Shown here: positions 9,048 through 18,153 of the stretch, in pieces
Numbering within the stretch: position 1 is the first letter of the stretch
Layout of the letters: each line of letters starts with the position of its first letter
Assembly: GCF_000421965.1 (NCBI RefSeq)
Contig: NZ_ATAY01000009.1
Span: 1 to 53,423 of the forward strand
Reading direction: 5' to 3'
Source of the DNA: Ruminiclostridium papyrosolvens C7
GTDB taxonomy: Bacteria > Bacillota > Clostridia > Acetivibrionales > DSM-1351
DNA: 53,423 nucleotides
Made by a program: the position numbers and the translations under genes
The notes under the pieces: generated by a model
The model's database searches: none
The model's input: only the letters and a program-made list of their open reading frames with translations
Told to the model about the DNA's origin: nothing

Positions 9048-10127
9048 ATGAAAGAATTAAAAGTTAATTTAAAAGAATATTCTTATCCCATTGTTATAAC
9101 AGAAGATTTTTCATTAATTTCGAAGTATGCTCATAATAAGAATAAATGTGTAATTGTTGCAGACAGAAATGTGGAAATGCTGCACATAGTTGAGCTTAAA
9201 GAAGCTGTAAACAAACATTTTAAAGAAGTGTTTGTTTATGCTGTTGAGCCGGGTGAAAAAAGTAAATCCTTAGATATGACACAGAGATTATATACATTTT
9301 TTATCGAACATAAAATTTGCAGACATGATGTGGTTATGAGTTTTGGCGGCGGAGTTATTGGTGATCTTGCAGGATTTGCAGCGGCCACTTATATGAGAGG
9401 CATACAGTTAATTCATGTTCCAACCTCTTTACTGGCACAGGTAGACAGCAGTATCGGCGGAAAAACTGCTGTAAATCTAAACCAAACAAAAAATATAATA
9501 GGAGCATTTTATCAACCAACTCTTGTATATTCAAATTACAAAGTACTTAAAACGTTACCAAAAGAAGAAGTGAAGAACGCAACGGTGGAAATACTAGTTC
9601 ATGCAATAATTAAGGATGCAGAGTTATTCCGCTACATAGAAGACAATCTGGATAAGATTTTAAATCTTGAACCTGATATTATGGAAGTACTCATTGCATG
9701 GAACTGTGATATCAAAAAAAGTGTAATTGAACGGGATGAGAAGGATTTGGGTGAACGTGCAATTTTAAATTTCGGACATACCTTCGGCCATGCTATTGAG
9801 AGTGCCATGGATTACAAATATAAACATGGCGAGTGCGTTGCTTTAGGTATTATGGGAGCATGTTATATTTCAGAAAAACTTGGTTTATGTGAAGGTTCTT
9901 TAACAATAAGAATAAAGAATATTCTCAAACGGATAGGTGTATTGAATAATATACAGGATTGTGACCAAGAGAGAGTGTATTATTTTCTGCTACATGATAA
10001 AAAGGTGAACTGTGGAAATATTAATTTTGTGCTACCAATTCAAATCGGAGAAGTTGTTAAACATGAAATAAAAGATTTATCACTTATAACGGATGTTTTT
10101 GAAAAACTGAAAAATCAGAAATGGTAA
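9048..10127 (+). CDS. 3-dehydroquinate-synthase-family sugar phosphate cyclase
   Basis: 359 residues, NAD- and metal-dependent cyclase family. Visible motifs: SFGGGVIGDLAGFAAATYMRG, PTSLLAQVDSSIGGKTAVN, TKNIIGAFYQP, the metal ligands Glu181, His in NFGHTFGHAIE and His in KHGECVALGI, and the substrate Arg/Asn in ERAILNFGH. The usual AEVIK motif reads VEILV here (Val184 where dehydroquinate synthases carry an active-site Lys). This family includes dehydroquinate, amino-dehydroquinate, 2-deoxy-scyllo-inosose and 2-epi-5-epi-valiolone synthases. The two adjacent AHBA-synthase-like aminotransferases argue for a special-metabolism role rather than the shikimate pathway. Arg and Asn of the carboxylate pocket are kept, which favours a DAHP-like substrate over a valiolone-type one. 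The ribosome binding site is weak (AGGGC). Confidence 0.85.
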   Translation: MKELKVNLKEYSYPIVITEDFSLISKYAHNKNKCVIVADRNVEMLHIVELKEAVNKHFKEVFVYAVEPGEKSKSLDMTQRLYTFFIEHKICRHDVVMSFGGGVIGDLAGFAAATYMRGIQLIHVPTSLLAQVDSSIGGKTAVNLNQTKNIIGAFYQPTLVYSNYKVLKTLPKEEVKNATVEILVHAIIKDAELFRYIEDNLDKILNLEPDIMEVLIAWNCDIKKSVIERDEKDLGERAILNFGHTFGHAIESAMDYKYKHGECVALGIMGACYISEKLGLCEGSLTIRIKNILKRIGVLNNIQDCDQERVYYFLLHDKKVNCGNINFVLPIQIGEVVKHEIKDLSLITDVFEKLKNQKW

Positions 10128-10147
10128 ATTAAATATGTGGTGACTAG

Positions 10148-10181
10148 GAATGTGAATTTGATAGATTCACATTCTTTTTTT
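10148..10181 (+). terminator. Terminator of the aminotransferase-cyclase unit
   Basis: A perfect 9-bp stem GAATGTGAA / TTCACATTC with a 9-base loop is followed by seven Ts. It closes the three-gene unit 20 bases after the cyclase stop. Confidence 0.85.
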
Positions 10182-10337
10182 GAGAAAATTTTAACATTAA
10201 GGAGAATTTAAGTGTATACTAAGGAAGATTATATATGGGATACGTTTGGCAATTTGATAAAACTGTTTTCAGCAAATAAAAATAGGGTATCCTAAGTATG
10301 GGAAAATAGTAGAATCCTATTGAAAGGTGTGAAATGA

Positions 10338-10454
10338 ATGTCATTTAAAAATCCGGATAAGTTGAAGAAAAAGAAGAATAAAGTTTGGAAGGATACCAGA
10401 GCTCCTAAGTTATCCAAAAAAATTAAAGCAAAGAAACCTAAGGCTAAAAAATAA
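10338..10454 (+). CDS. Small lysine-rich basic protein (38 aa)
   Basis: Starts MSFKNPDKLKKKKNKVWKDT and ends with a Lys/Ala/Pro tail. About 17 of 38 residues are lysine. AAAGGTG lies about 9 bases before the ATG. It is preceded by a terminator and followed after 27 bases by the S1-domain gene, so it may be translated from the same message. The extreme basic charge suggests binding to RNA or ribosomes, but no family is recognised. It could also be a spurious A-rich frame. Confidence 0.5.
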   Translation: MSFKNPDKLKKKKNKVWKDTRAPKLSKKIKAKKPKAKK

Positions 10455-10481
10455 TAAGATAATTTATTAAGGACGGGACAC

Positions 10482-11321
10482 ATGATTGAATTAGGGAAAA
10501 GCCAGAAACTGCAAATAGTTAGAAATACCCAGATTGGGGTATATATGAACACCAAAAGTGATAAAAGTAAGGATGACATCCTATTACCAAAAAATCAGGT
10601 GCCACAAGATGTTGAAGTGGGCGATGAAATAGAGGTATTCGTTTATAAGGATTCTGAAGACAGAATGATATGTACAATGAAAAAACCAAAGATTACACTT
10701 GGTGAACTGGCTGTTTTACAAGTAATACAAACTACAAATATAGGCGCTTTTCTGGATTGGGGATTGGATAAAGACTTGTTTTTACCTTTCAGAGAACAGG
10801 TGGGGAATGTTAAAACAGGTGATTCATATTTAGTTGCATTGTATATAGATAGCAGCAACAGATTATGTGCAACTATGAATATATATAATCTGTTAAGCAG
10901 CGAATCACCATATAAAGAAAATGATAGAGTTAATGGAACCGTCTATAGTATTAGTAAAGAGTTAGGGGCTTTTGTGGCTGTAGACAACAAGTATCAAGGT
11001 CTGATTCCAAATAAGGAATTGTACGGTAATTATAAAGAGGGCGACAGCGTTAATGTACGAATTAAAAAGGTAAGGCAGGATGGAAAGTTGGAATTGAGCC
11101 TTAGAAATGAGGCGTATAACGAAATAGAGAGTGATTCTCAAAAAATCATGGATATGTTTAAATTAAGTGGCGGAGCTATTCCTCTCAATGACAAAAGCTC
11201 TCCTGAAGCTATAAAAGCTGAACTGAACATGAGTAAAGCAGCTTTCAAAAGAGCTGTAGGAAGGCTATTAAAAGAGGGCGCCATTAAAATAACAGATAAA
11301 GGTATTGAAAGGATGTGGTGA
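10482..11321 (+). CDS. cvfB: CvfB-type S1 RNA-binding protein
   Basis: 279 residues. Three S1-like OB modules in tandem (about 5-65, 70-130, 145-210): GDEIEVFVYKDSEDRMICTM; GAFLDWGLDKDLFLPFREQV; GAFVAVDNKYQGLIP and GKLELSLR. They are followed by a C-terminal winged-helix segment (MSKAAFKRAVGRLLKEGAI). This order is that of CvfB/YitL proteins, RNA-binding regulators of virulence and metabolism in Firmicutes. Length matches the family. Symbol given by family resemblance only. It is not related in function to the upstream cyclase unit, from which a terminator separates it. Confidence 0.85.
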   Translation: MIELGKSQKLQIVRNTQIGVYMNTKSDKSKDDILLPKNQVPQDVEVGDEIEVFVYKDSEDRMICTMKKPKITLGELAVLQVIQTTNIGAFLDWGLDKDLFLPFREQVGNVKTGDSYLVALYIDSSNRLCATMNIYNLLSSESPYKENDRVNGTVYSISKELGAFVAVDNKYQGLIPNKELYGNYKEGDSVNVRIKKVRQDGKLELSLRNEAYNEIESDSQKIMDMFKLSGGAIPLNDKSSPEAIKAELNMSKAAFKRAVGRLLKEGAIKITDKGIERMW

Positions 11322-11434
11322 TTTTATGTAAAGCTAGTCATAGACAATCTACATATGATATACTACCTGTGACAGTTATATCACTTCGAATAATTTATTT
11401 ATACTAATCAATTTTAGCATATTGGGGTAATGAT

Positions 11435-13264
11435 ATGAGGAACAGTCTAAGGTATCCTTTTTATAGAAACTTGAGTTTGAAGAAAAAATTGTTATTTTCA
11501 TATATCCTTTTAATTGTAATTCCCCTGGTAATTCTGGGATTTTACTCATATTATTACTTTTCTAATACTTTATATGAAAAAGTTGTTATAAGTTCACAGG
11601 AGAGCAATGCACAGATAGTAAAGAATATCGATAATTTCTTAACAAGTTTGTCAAAAATATCTGAATTTCCCAGTTTAGATGATACAGTTAGCAGCATTCT
11701 TCGAAAGGATTATAGTAAATCTGAAAACAAATTCGTTGAAATTTTAAATGATGTTGAAGCTGCTAATGCATCCCTTTATAAGGGTGTATTCTATATGAAT
11801 GAATACATAGGTTCTGTTACAGTTGTTCCAAACAATATTGATTATGTTTTTAATGTAAGCATAATACCTAAATATACAATTAGCTATCCGGATAAGTCAC
11901 AGAAATGGTATCAGAATATTTTAAAAGCTGAGGCAAAAGCTGTAATATTTGGTATCCACAGGGATTTTCTTCAGTCAGATGGTGAATATGTTATATCTGT
12001 GGGAAGAAGCATTGTAGACCCGTTCACTAACAAAAGCTACGGAGTAACGGTTTTAAACGTAAAGGCCGACAGAATTATGACACTGTGGAAAGACATTTCA
12101 CTTACACCCGAAAGTAAATTTGCAGTAATTGATAACAAAAATAATATAATCTACGGCAGCGGAATAGGAGTCTCAGGGGAAAATATCAGCACTATACCCG
12201 GGTTTTCTAAAGTCATTAACCAAGATGGCTCCACTGAAACAACAATCGACGGTGAGGATGTTTATTTAAATATTGCTACATCTGAATTATACCAATGGAG
12301 AGTGGTCAGTATAACTCCAAAGGATGAATTGTTTAGTGAGATATATAATATCAGGGATATAACTGTACTTCTCTGTATCGTGCTGATATTACTGGCTTTG
12401 AGCGTATCTACTATCATTGCTACCGGTATAACAAGACCTGTATTAAAGCTTAAAAATTCCATGATATCCGTTGAAAATGGAGATTTAAATGTTACTTCAT
12501 CTATTTCCGGAGGAGAAATAGGTGAGCTTAGCTCCGGATTCAACAGAATGATATCTAAAATGAGAAATTTAATTCAAAAAATATATGAACAGGAAACTGA
12601 AAAAAGAAATGCCGAAATTATTGCGCTACAATCACAAATCAGCCCGCATTTTCTTTACAACACCCTTAACACAATAAAGTGGATGGCTAAAATACAGGGT
12701 TCAACTGGTATTGTAAATGCATTAGGCTCATTAATTCAATTGTTAACCTTTGCATCCAAAAATACGGATAATCTGATAAGTATTCGGGAAGAACTGGAGC
12801 AGCTTAATTATTATTTTGATATTATGAACTTAAGGTTCAATGATAAATTCTCTGTTGAATATAAAATAGATGATGAAGCGCTGGAGTGCATGACACTAAA
12901 GTTTTTATTACAGCCAATCGTTGAGAATGCCATTATACACGGATTTGAAGATTTATCCGGTAATGGAATCATTAATATTACCATTGTTAGAAATGACGAC
13001 AGAATCATCTATGATGTAATTGATAACGGTAAAGGTATTGACCGGGAAACCGTAAGGAAAATACTTTATAGCGAAGAGTACAGTTCAAAAAAGAAGTTTA
13101 GCAAAATCGGACTATATAATGTAAACAAAAGGATAAAGCTAGAGTTCGGGGAATCCTACGGTGTAGAAATACTGGCAGAGGATGGGGAAAACAGCAGGGT
13201 GCATGTTGAGATTCCGGCTATTTTAATAACAGGGGAGGAGAAAAATGAAGATTCTGATTGCTGA
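11435..13264 (+). CDS. YesM-type sensor histidine kinase
   Basis: 609 residues. TM1 at about 18-40, an extracellular sensor region, TM2 at about 308-330, a HAMP linker (RPVLKLKNSMISVENGD), then the His_kinase (LytS/YesM) domain with phospho-acceptor His405 in QISPHFLYNTLNTIKWM and a HATPase domain (PIVENAIIHGFED, DNGKGI, GLYNVNKRI). Kinases of this class sense extracytoplasmic carbohydrates, often through a solute-binding protein. The stop overlaps the start of the response regulator by 20 bases. The sugar ABC genes that follow are the likely target. Confidence 0.92.
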   Translation: MRNSLRYPFYRNLSLKKKLLFSYILLIVIPLVILGFYSYYYFSNTLYEKVVISSQESNAQIVKNIDNFLTSLSKISEFPSLDDTVSSILRKDYSKSENKFVEILNDVEAANASLYKGVFYMNEYIGSVTVVPNNIDYVFNVSIIPKYTISYPDKSQKWYQNILKAEAKAVIFGIHRDFLQSDGEYVISVGRSIVDPFTNKSYGVTVLNVKADRIMTLWKDISLTPESKFAVIDNKNNIIYGSGIGVSGENISTIPGFSKVINQDGSTETTIDGEDVYLNIATSELYQWRVVSITPKDELFSEIYNIRDITVLLCIVLILLALSVSTIIATGITRPVLKLKNSMISVENGDLNVTSSISGGEIGELSSGFNRMISKMRNLIQKIYEQETEKRNAEIIALQSQISPHFLYNTLNTIKWMAKIQGSTGIVNALGSLIQLLTFASKNTDNLISIREELEQLNYYFDIMNLRFNDKFSVEYKIDDEALECMTLKFLLQPIVENAIIHGFEDLSGNGIINITIVRNDDRIIYDVIDNGKGIDRETVRKILYSEEYSSKKKFSKIGLYNVNKRIKLEFGESYGVEILAEDGENSRVHVEIPAILITGEEKNEDSDC

Positions 13265-14819
13265 TGACGAAATGCTTGTAAGAGCAGGACTTAAGTCTTC
13301 AATTAATTGGGAAAAAGAAAACATTGTTATTGTCGGTGAAGCAGATAATGGCGAAAAAACATTAAACATGGTGGCTGAGCTAAAACCTGATATATTGCTG
13401 TTGGATATTAATATGCCAATAATGGATGGAATAGAGGTTTTAAAAGAACTAAAGAAGAGGAAAGAGGAGTGTAAAGTTATAGTTCTAAGCTGCCATGACG
13501 AATTTGAGTATGTAAAAGACGCTATGCGGTATGGTGCTCTGGACTACATACTAAAACATAAAATTGAGCCTGAAAGTATTATTGATATATTAAAAGAAGT
13601 CAAACAAACAATTGAAGCTGAGCGTAAAGAAAACGATACGGAATATATTGGGATAAGGCCTGCAAAAGAGCTGATATACGAAAAGAATGAATTTTTATGT
13701 AAATTATTAAAAGGTTATCAGTTTAAGGATTATGAGTTAACAAGATATTTAAATACGCTAGGGTTAAAACTCAGTAACAAAAACATTATATGTATCCTAT
13801 TTGAAGTGGACAACTATAAAGAAGTTTTAAACAGGTATAACAGCTACGAGAAGGAACTTCTGCAAGTTTCAATTGAGAACATTTCAAAGGAATTGTTAAG
13901 CAATGTAAATGGAAGTGAATTTGTAATCAAGGATGACAATCTCTATGCTGTTTTACTTAGTAATATTCAAGAAACAAGTGAGCAAAATATCTTTCAGAAT
14001 ACTATTACGTTGATAAAGAGATTTCAAAATACTTTTAAGAAATATTTAAATGTAGAGTTAACCTTTGCTGCCAGTGAAATGTACAATGACTTGAACAATA
14101 CCGGAATAGCTTTTGAGAAGGCACTTCTGTCCCTAACTCAAAAATTCTTGTTTCCTGATAATTACTACTTTTTTGTAAACAATATAGATTTCAGAACTCC
14201 CTTTTGTGTAAATTCACTTGTCAGTTCCGACGAAATATTGGGAGAGAACATCAGCTTTGAAGGTGCTTTAGATTATTTGATTAGTGCTTTAGAAGGATTG
14301 AAACCAAATAAATATGTAGACATAAAATCACTTAAAACATTTTTGTCAAGAATCATATATTCATTAACTAGCAAGTTTTTAGAAGATGAAAGTTCATTTG
14401 TTAATGAAGATTTATGGGAAAATATCAATGATGTAATTGGCTATCTGAAGAAGCTCAAAGAAAGGTCCGGCAGTTTATTGGCTTCATCCACAGAATTGAG
14501 TAACTATTTAGTCAGGGAGACTGTTGCATATATTAATAAAAATTATGAAAAAGATATCAGCCTTAAGCTACTGAGTGATTATCTTAATGTAAGTGAAGGT
14601 TATATCAGCAGGCTATTTAATAAAGAAATGAACATGACTGTATCCAACTATATAAATATTAAACGTGTTGAAAAGGCAAAGGAACTTTTAAGAAAAACTA
14701 CGTTAAAAAATTACGAAATTGCGGAAAGAATAGGGTATAAAAACCATATGCACTATAATATCGTATTTAAAAAGTTAACAAACTGTACCCCTTCAGAATA
14801 TCGTAATAAATTATTATGA
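13245..14819 (+). CDS. YesN-type response regulator, AraC family
   Basis: 524 residues. An N-terminal receiver domain (DDE at 7-9, phosphorylated Asp54 in LLLDINMP, KHK near 105) is followed by a long middle region and a C-terminal AraC/XylS double HTH (about 425-524: INKNYEKDISLKLLSDYLNV, MTVSNYINIKRVEKAKELLR, IGYKNHMHYNIVFKK). Its ATG is preceded by GGGGAGG inside the kinase gene, and the two genes overlap. Such regulators activate the adjacent sugar transporter genes; here these start 223 bases downstream. Confidence 0.92.
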   Translation: MKILIADDEMLVRAGLKSSINWEKENIVIVGEADNGEKTLNMVAELKPDILLLDINMPIMDGIEVLKELKKRKEECKVIVLSCHDEFEYVKDAMRYGALDYILKHKIEPESIIDILKEVKQTIEAERKENDTEYIGIRPAKELIYEKNEFLCKLLKGYQFKDYELTRYLNTLGLKLSNKNIICILFEVDNYKEVLNRYNSYEKELLQVSIENISKELLSNVNGSEFVIKDDNLYAVLLSNIQETSEQNIFQNTITLIKRFQNTFKKYLNVELTFAASEMYNDLNNTGIAFEKALLSLTQKFLFPDNYYFFVNNIDFRTPFCVNSLVSSDEILGENISFEGALDYLISALEGLKPNKYVDIKSLKTFLSRIIYSLTSKFLEDESSFVNEDLWENINDVIGYLKKLKERSGSLLASSTELSNYLVRETVAYINKNYEKDISLKLLSDYLNVSEGYISRLFNKEMNMTVSNYINIKRVEKAKELLRKTTLKNYEIAERIGYKNHMHYNIVFKKLTNCTPSEYRNKLL

Positions 14820-14825
14820 CAGATG

Positions 14826-14852
14826 AAAGGTTACATTACGTAACCTTTTTTT
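14826..14852 (+). terminator. Terminator after the two-component pair
   Basis: Stem AAAGGTTAC / GTAACCTTT with a 5-base loop followed by seven Ts directly after the regulator stop. Confidence 0.85.
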
Positions 14853-14966
14853 ATATTTTTAGTTTAATGACAATTATATTAACAAAAGTACATTTTTATT
14901 AATCCAGTCTATTTCTATATACTTTTATTACCTTTTAATTTAATAACAAAATGACAAGGTTATAAA

Positions 14967-14994
14967 TTTAACAATAAATTTTAACAGATATAAT
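14967..14994 (+). promoter_or_regulatory. Possible promoter of the ABC operon
   Basis: TATAAT at 14989-14994 with a poor TTTAAC box 16 bases upstream at 14967-14972. It lies about 50 bases before the binding-protein gene, in an AT-rich gap that would also hold the YesN binding sites. A weak -35 fits an activator-dependent promoter. Confidence 0.4.
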
Positions 14995-15042
14995 TAAATA
15001 CAAGAAGAGAAAAAATCTTCTCTATAAAAAGGAGGACTAAGA

Positions 15043-16296
15043 ATGAAAAGGTTTAGTAAGGCAATGAGTTTACTGGTTAGTTCATGTTTAGTTGTTTCTA
15101 TGGGTCTATCCGGTTGTGGTTCATCAGATTCACAGCAGGCATCAGATAAGTCAGCAGCGGCTACATCATCCTCAGCTCCGGTAAAAGAAGTAACTTATAA
15201 GGTAGGTTATTTTTCAGAGCAGTATACTTCTACCTATGAGAAAGCTTGTGAAGGCATTGAAAAAGTACTTCCCGGAGTAAAAGTAGAACCTATGATGTAC
15301 CCTACAGACAAAGATTACTGGGACAACCTTCCAGCTCAGGTAGCTGCAGGTACAGCTCCGGATTTAGCAGCAATGACCAATGAAAAGTATCTTGATTTCA
15401 TTTCTAATGGACTTATGCTTCCTTTAAATGAATCAGTAATTGATTTATCTAAAATTCAGAAACAGGCAGTTGATGCATGGAAGATAGACGGAAAACTTTA
15501 TGGTATTCCTCTTACTGCACAACCTGAAGCTTTTATAATCAATATGGATATGTGGAATAAAGCAGGTCTTAAAGAACTTCCAAAGACTCTCGATGATGTT
15601 AAGGTTGCGGCTAAAGCCCTGACAAAAGACGGTGTAAAGGGTATTTGTATACCTGACGCTGAGTTCCACTTAACACAATATGCATTAGCTTTTGGCGGTG
15701 GTTGGGGATTCGGAAAGACAATTGATACTCCTCAAAACGCTCAGGCATTACAGTACTTAATTGATATGTTTAAGGATGGAGTTGCAATCACTCCTAAACA
15801 AGCCGGTCTGAGCTGGGACGGAGAAGTATTTGCTAAAGGCAAGTGCGCAATGTCTACAGGCGGAACCTGGTATATTGCAACACTTAAAGAAATGGCTCCT
15901 GACATTAATTATAAAATGATACCATTACCAAAAGGAATGACAAACGGAAGTACATTACACTCAATTGCAATAGGCGTACTTAAGACAGCAAAGGATGCTG
16001 AAGTAGCAGCAAAAATAGCAGCATATCTCGTGAGAGATGAAGTTCAGCAGACCGTTGTAAAGGATGCGGGAGCACCACCTAGCAGTATTGCTATAAGTGA
16101 CGAGTACTTTGCGAATGACCCTATAGTTAAAGATTTGAAACCTGTTCTTGCATACGCACAGCCATTTGCTTATCCGGCTGCCGGACAGAAATTTTCAGAA
16201 GCACTTATAAAAGGCTTTGATGAAGCAATATATGCTAAGGACAGCAAAAAAACCGGTGCTGATATTGTGAAAGATGTTCAGGCTCTATTCAAATAA
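15043..16296 (+). CDS. Sugar ABC transporter substrate-binding lipoprotein
   Basis: 417 residues behind AGGAGG (15032-15037). A lipoprotein signal with lipobox LSGC (Cys25) is followed by a Ser/Ala linker and a family 1 solute-binding domain (AAGTAPDLAAM, WKIDGKLYGIPLTAQPEAF, KGKCAMSTGGTWYIATLKE). The Trp/Tyr-rich cleft fits a carbohydrate ligand, but the sugar cannot be named. It is the first gene of an SBP-permease-permease-oxidoreductase unit. A palindromic stem-loop follows the stop, a common device to keep the binding protein more abundant than the membrane parts. Confidence 0.92.
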   Translation: MKRFSKAMSLLVSSCLVVSMGLSGCGSSDSQQASDKSAAATSSSAPVKEVTYKVGYFSEQYTSTYEKACEGIEKVLPGVKVEPMMYPTDKDYWDNLPAQVAAGTAPDLAAMTNEKYLDFISNGLMLPLNESVIDLSKIQKQAVDAWKIDGKLYGIPLTAQPEAFIINMDMWNKAGLKELPKTLDDVKVAAKALTKDGVKGICIPDAEFHLTQYALAFGGGWGFGKTIDTPQNAQALQYLIDMFKDGVAITPKQAGLSWDGEVFAKGKCAMSTGGTWYIATLKEMAPDINYKMIPLPKGMTNGSTLHSIAIGVLKTAKDAEVAAKIAAYLVRDEVQQTVVKDAGAPPSSIAISDEYFANDPIVKDLKPVLAYAQPFAYPAAGQKFSEALIKGFDEAIYAKDSKKTGADIVKDVQALFK

Positions 16297-16327
16297 ATTA
16301 AAATTATTAAGATTTGAAAAAAAGGAT

Positions 16328-16347
16328 AGGAGAGCTTAAGCTCTCCT
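16328..16347 (+). terminator. Intercistronic palindromic hairpin
   Basis: A perfect palindrome built from AGGAGAGC and GCTCTCCT around TTAA, 31 bases after the binding-protein stop. No long T-run follows, so it is probably a partial terminator or an RNA-stability stem that sets the ratio of binding protein to permeases. Confidence 0.6.
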
Positions 16348-16379
16348 GTTCTATTAAATACTATATTATCCGAGATGGA

Positions 16380-17306
16380 ATGGAGTTGATTGTTTTGTTA
16401 AAATCAGTAAGGTCAAAATCAAGAAGTAAAAGGGAAGAGACTATTACTGCATATTTATTTCTTCTACCTGTAATACTGCTGTGGTTGATATGGTTTTTAA
16501 TACCGACTATCCAATCCTTTGTTATCAGCTTTTATCAGTACAGCTTTGTTCAAGTGTCTCAGAACCATTTTGTGGGTTTCCAGAATTTTATTAGGGCCTT
16601 AACTGAAGTTGACTTTTATCAGGCGTTAAAACATACTTTGATTATTGCTTTTGTAGCAGTTCCTATTCAGAGTGTAATAGCTTTGCTATTAGCTATGGCG
16701 CTGAATTTAAATATTAAATTTAAGGGCGGTTTTCGTACTATTTTTTATACACCGTATGTAGTCTCTAGTATAGCGGTTACTACAGTGTTCATGTATTTCT
16801 TTGTAATGGGAACACCTATCACTAAATTTTTCTCTTTGTTCGGTATAGATAACACTACGTGGTACGCAGATTTTAATTTAGCTTTGCCATTTATAGTAAT
16901 GATTTATGTATGGCAGCAAATTGGATTTTATATAGTTGTATTCTTAGCGGGACTACAGACAATACCCGCGGAGTTAAACGAATCAGCTAAAGTTGATGGA
17001 GCAGATTCTTTCAGAAGATTCTTTTACATAACCTTACCAATGCTGAAACCGGTAGTATTTTTGAATCTGACTTTTGGAATGATTCAAGCCCTTCAGGTAT
17101 TTGATCAGGTTGCTGCTGTTGCCCAGAATCAGCCGTTGGGTTCGCCTGCCGGTGCCACAAGTACATTGGTATCATATTTCTATGTACAATCATTCAAAAA
17201 CTGGGACATGGGCTATGGTAGTGCAGTTGCAATACTATTGTTTATCGTAATTTTTATAATTACTATGGTTCAGAAAAAGCTTCTTGACGATAGCGGCGAA
17301 GAGTAA
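16380..17306 (+). CDS. Sugar ABC transporter permease (MalF type)
   Basis: About 308 residues. An in-frame ATG at 16314 precedes the palindromic hairpin and is unlikely. ATG 16380 or TTG 16395 (GGAG at 16382-16385) is the true start. Six transmembrane segments, a cytoplasmic N-terminus and the EAA loop (ELNESAKVDGADSFRRFFYI) that contacts the ATPase. It pairs with the next permease. No ATPase gene is present in the operon, so a shared MsmK/UgpC-type ATPase elsewhere must energise it. Confidence 0.9.
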   Translation: MELIVLLKSVRSKSRSKREETITAYLFLLPVILLWLIWFLIPTIQSFVISFYQYSFVQVSQNHFVGFQNFIRALTEVDFYQALKHTLIIAFVAVPIQSVIALLLAMALNLNIKFKGGFRTIFYTPYVVSSIAVTTVFMYFFVMGTPITKFFSLFGIDNTTWYADFNLALPFIVMIYVWQQIGFYIVVFLAGLQTIPAELNESAKVDGADSFRRFFYITLPMLKPVVFLNLTFGMIQALQVFDQVAAVAQNQPLGSPAGATSTLVSYFYVQSFKNWDMGYGSAVAILLFIVIFIITMVQKKLLDDSGEE

Positions 17307-17318
17307 GGAGAAAATAAT

Positions 17319-18128
17319 ATGAGAACATTATCAAAAACTTTGTTATATATTTTACTTGGTTTATTATCATTAATTTTTTTAATACCAATTTTTTATGCAC
17401 TGTATACATCATTATTACCACTACAATACGTGGACAAAATTGTGCCGATTACTAAAATTAATTTAAATAATTATATTACTCTATTCCAGAAAACTGAGGT
17501 AGTTCAATGGTTCTTTAATACAGCCATTGTTACAGTTTTAACTGTATTAGGCAATGTTGTTTTAAACACTATGGCAGGCTATGCACTGGCAAAGTTCAAT
17601 TTTCCGGGTAAAAAACTAATCTTTATGTTAGTACTTGCCAGTATGATGATCCCATTCCAATTGATAATTACACCTATGTATATTATGATTGCAAAATTAC
17701 ATTTACATAATACATTGACCGGACTTATTGTTCCATTTATGTACAATTGTTTGTATATATTCATGGCTAGACAATTCTTCCTTACTATTCCTAAAGAAAT
17801 TGAAGAAGCAGCTACCATTGACGGACTTAACAAGGCAAAGACATTCTTTAAGATTATAGTACCGCTTTCAGGAAATATAATAACTACTATAGTAATATTG
17901 AATTTCACATCAACATGGAACTCATATCTTGTTCCTGCAACATTTATAAGTGATAAGTCGAAATATTTACTAGTTGTTGGTTTGAGAACAGTTAATGATC
18001 AGTTCTTTACCAGACCTAATCTTGTAATGGCAGGAGTAATTTTAACAACGTTACCTGTATTATTACTATTCCTCAGATATCAGAAATACTTTGTACAAGG
18101 AATTGCAACGACAGGCATAAAAGGTTGA
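17319..18128 (+). CDS. Sugar ABC transporter permease (MalG type)
   Basis: 269 residues, six predicted transmembrane helices, with the EAA motif EIEEAATIDGLNKAKTFFKI at about 160-180. It starts 13 bases after the first permease, with AAGGAG upstream. It forms the heterodimeric channel with its neighbour for import of an oligosaccharide or sugar bound by the upstream lipoprotein. Confidence 0.92.
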   Translation: MRTLSKTLLYILLGLLSLIFLIPIFYALYTSLLPLQYVDKIVPITKINLNNYITLFQKTEVVQWFFNTAIVTVLTVLGNVVLNTMAGYALAKFNFPGKKLIFMLVLASMMIPFQLIITPMYIMIAKLHLHNTLTGLIVPFMYNCLYIFMARQFFLTIPKEIEEAATIDGLNKAKTFFKIIVPLSGNIITTIVILNFTSTWNSYLVPATFISDKSKYLLVVGLRTVNDQFFTRPNLVMAGVILTTLPVLLLFLRYQKYFVQGIATTGIKG

Positions 18129-18153
18129 TTTCAATATATAGAGGTGAATGTAA

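Noticed and set aside
9048..10127. Cyclase as a 2-deoxy-scyllo-inosose or 2-epi-5-epi-valiolone synthase
   Set aside because: The Arg/Asn carboxylate-pocket residues typical of dehydroquinate synthases are retained, so neither name can be given; only the family is safe.
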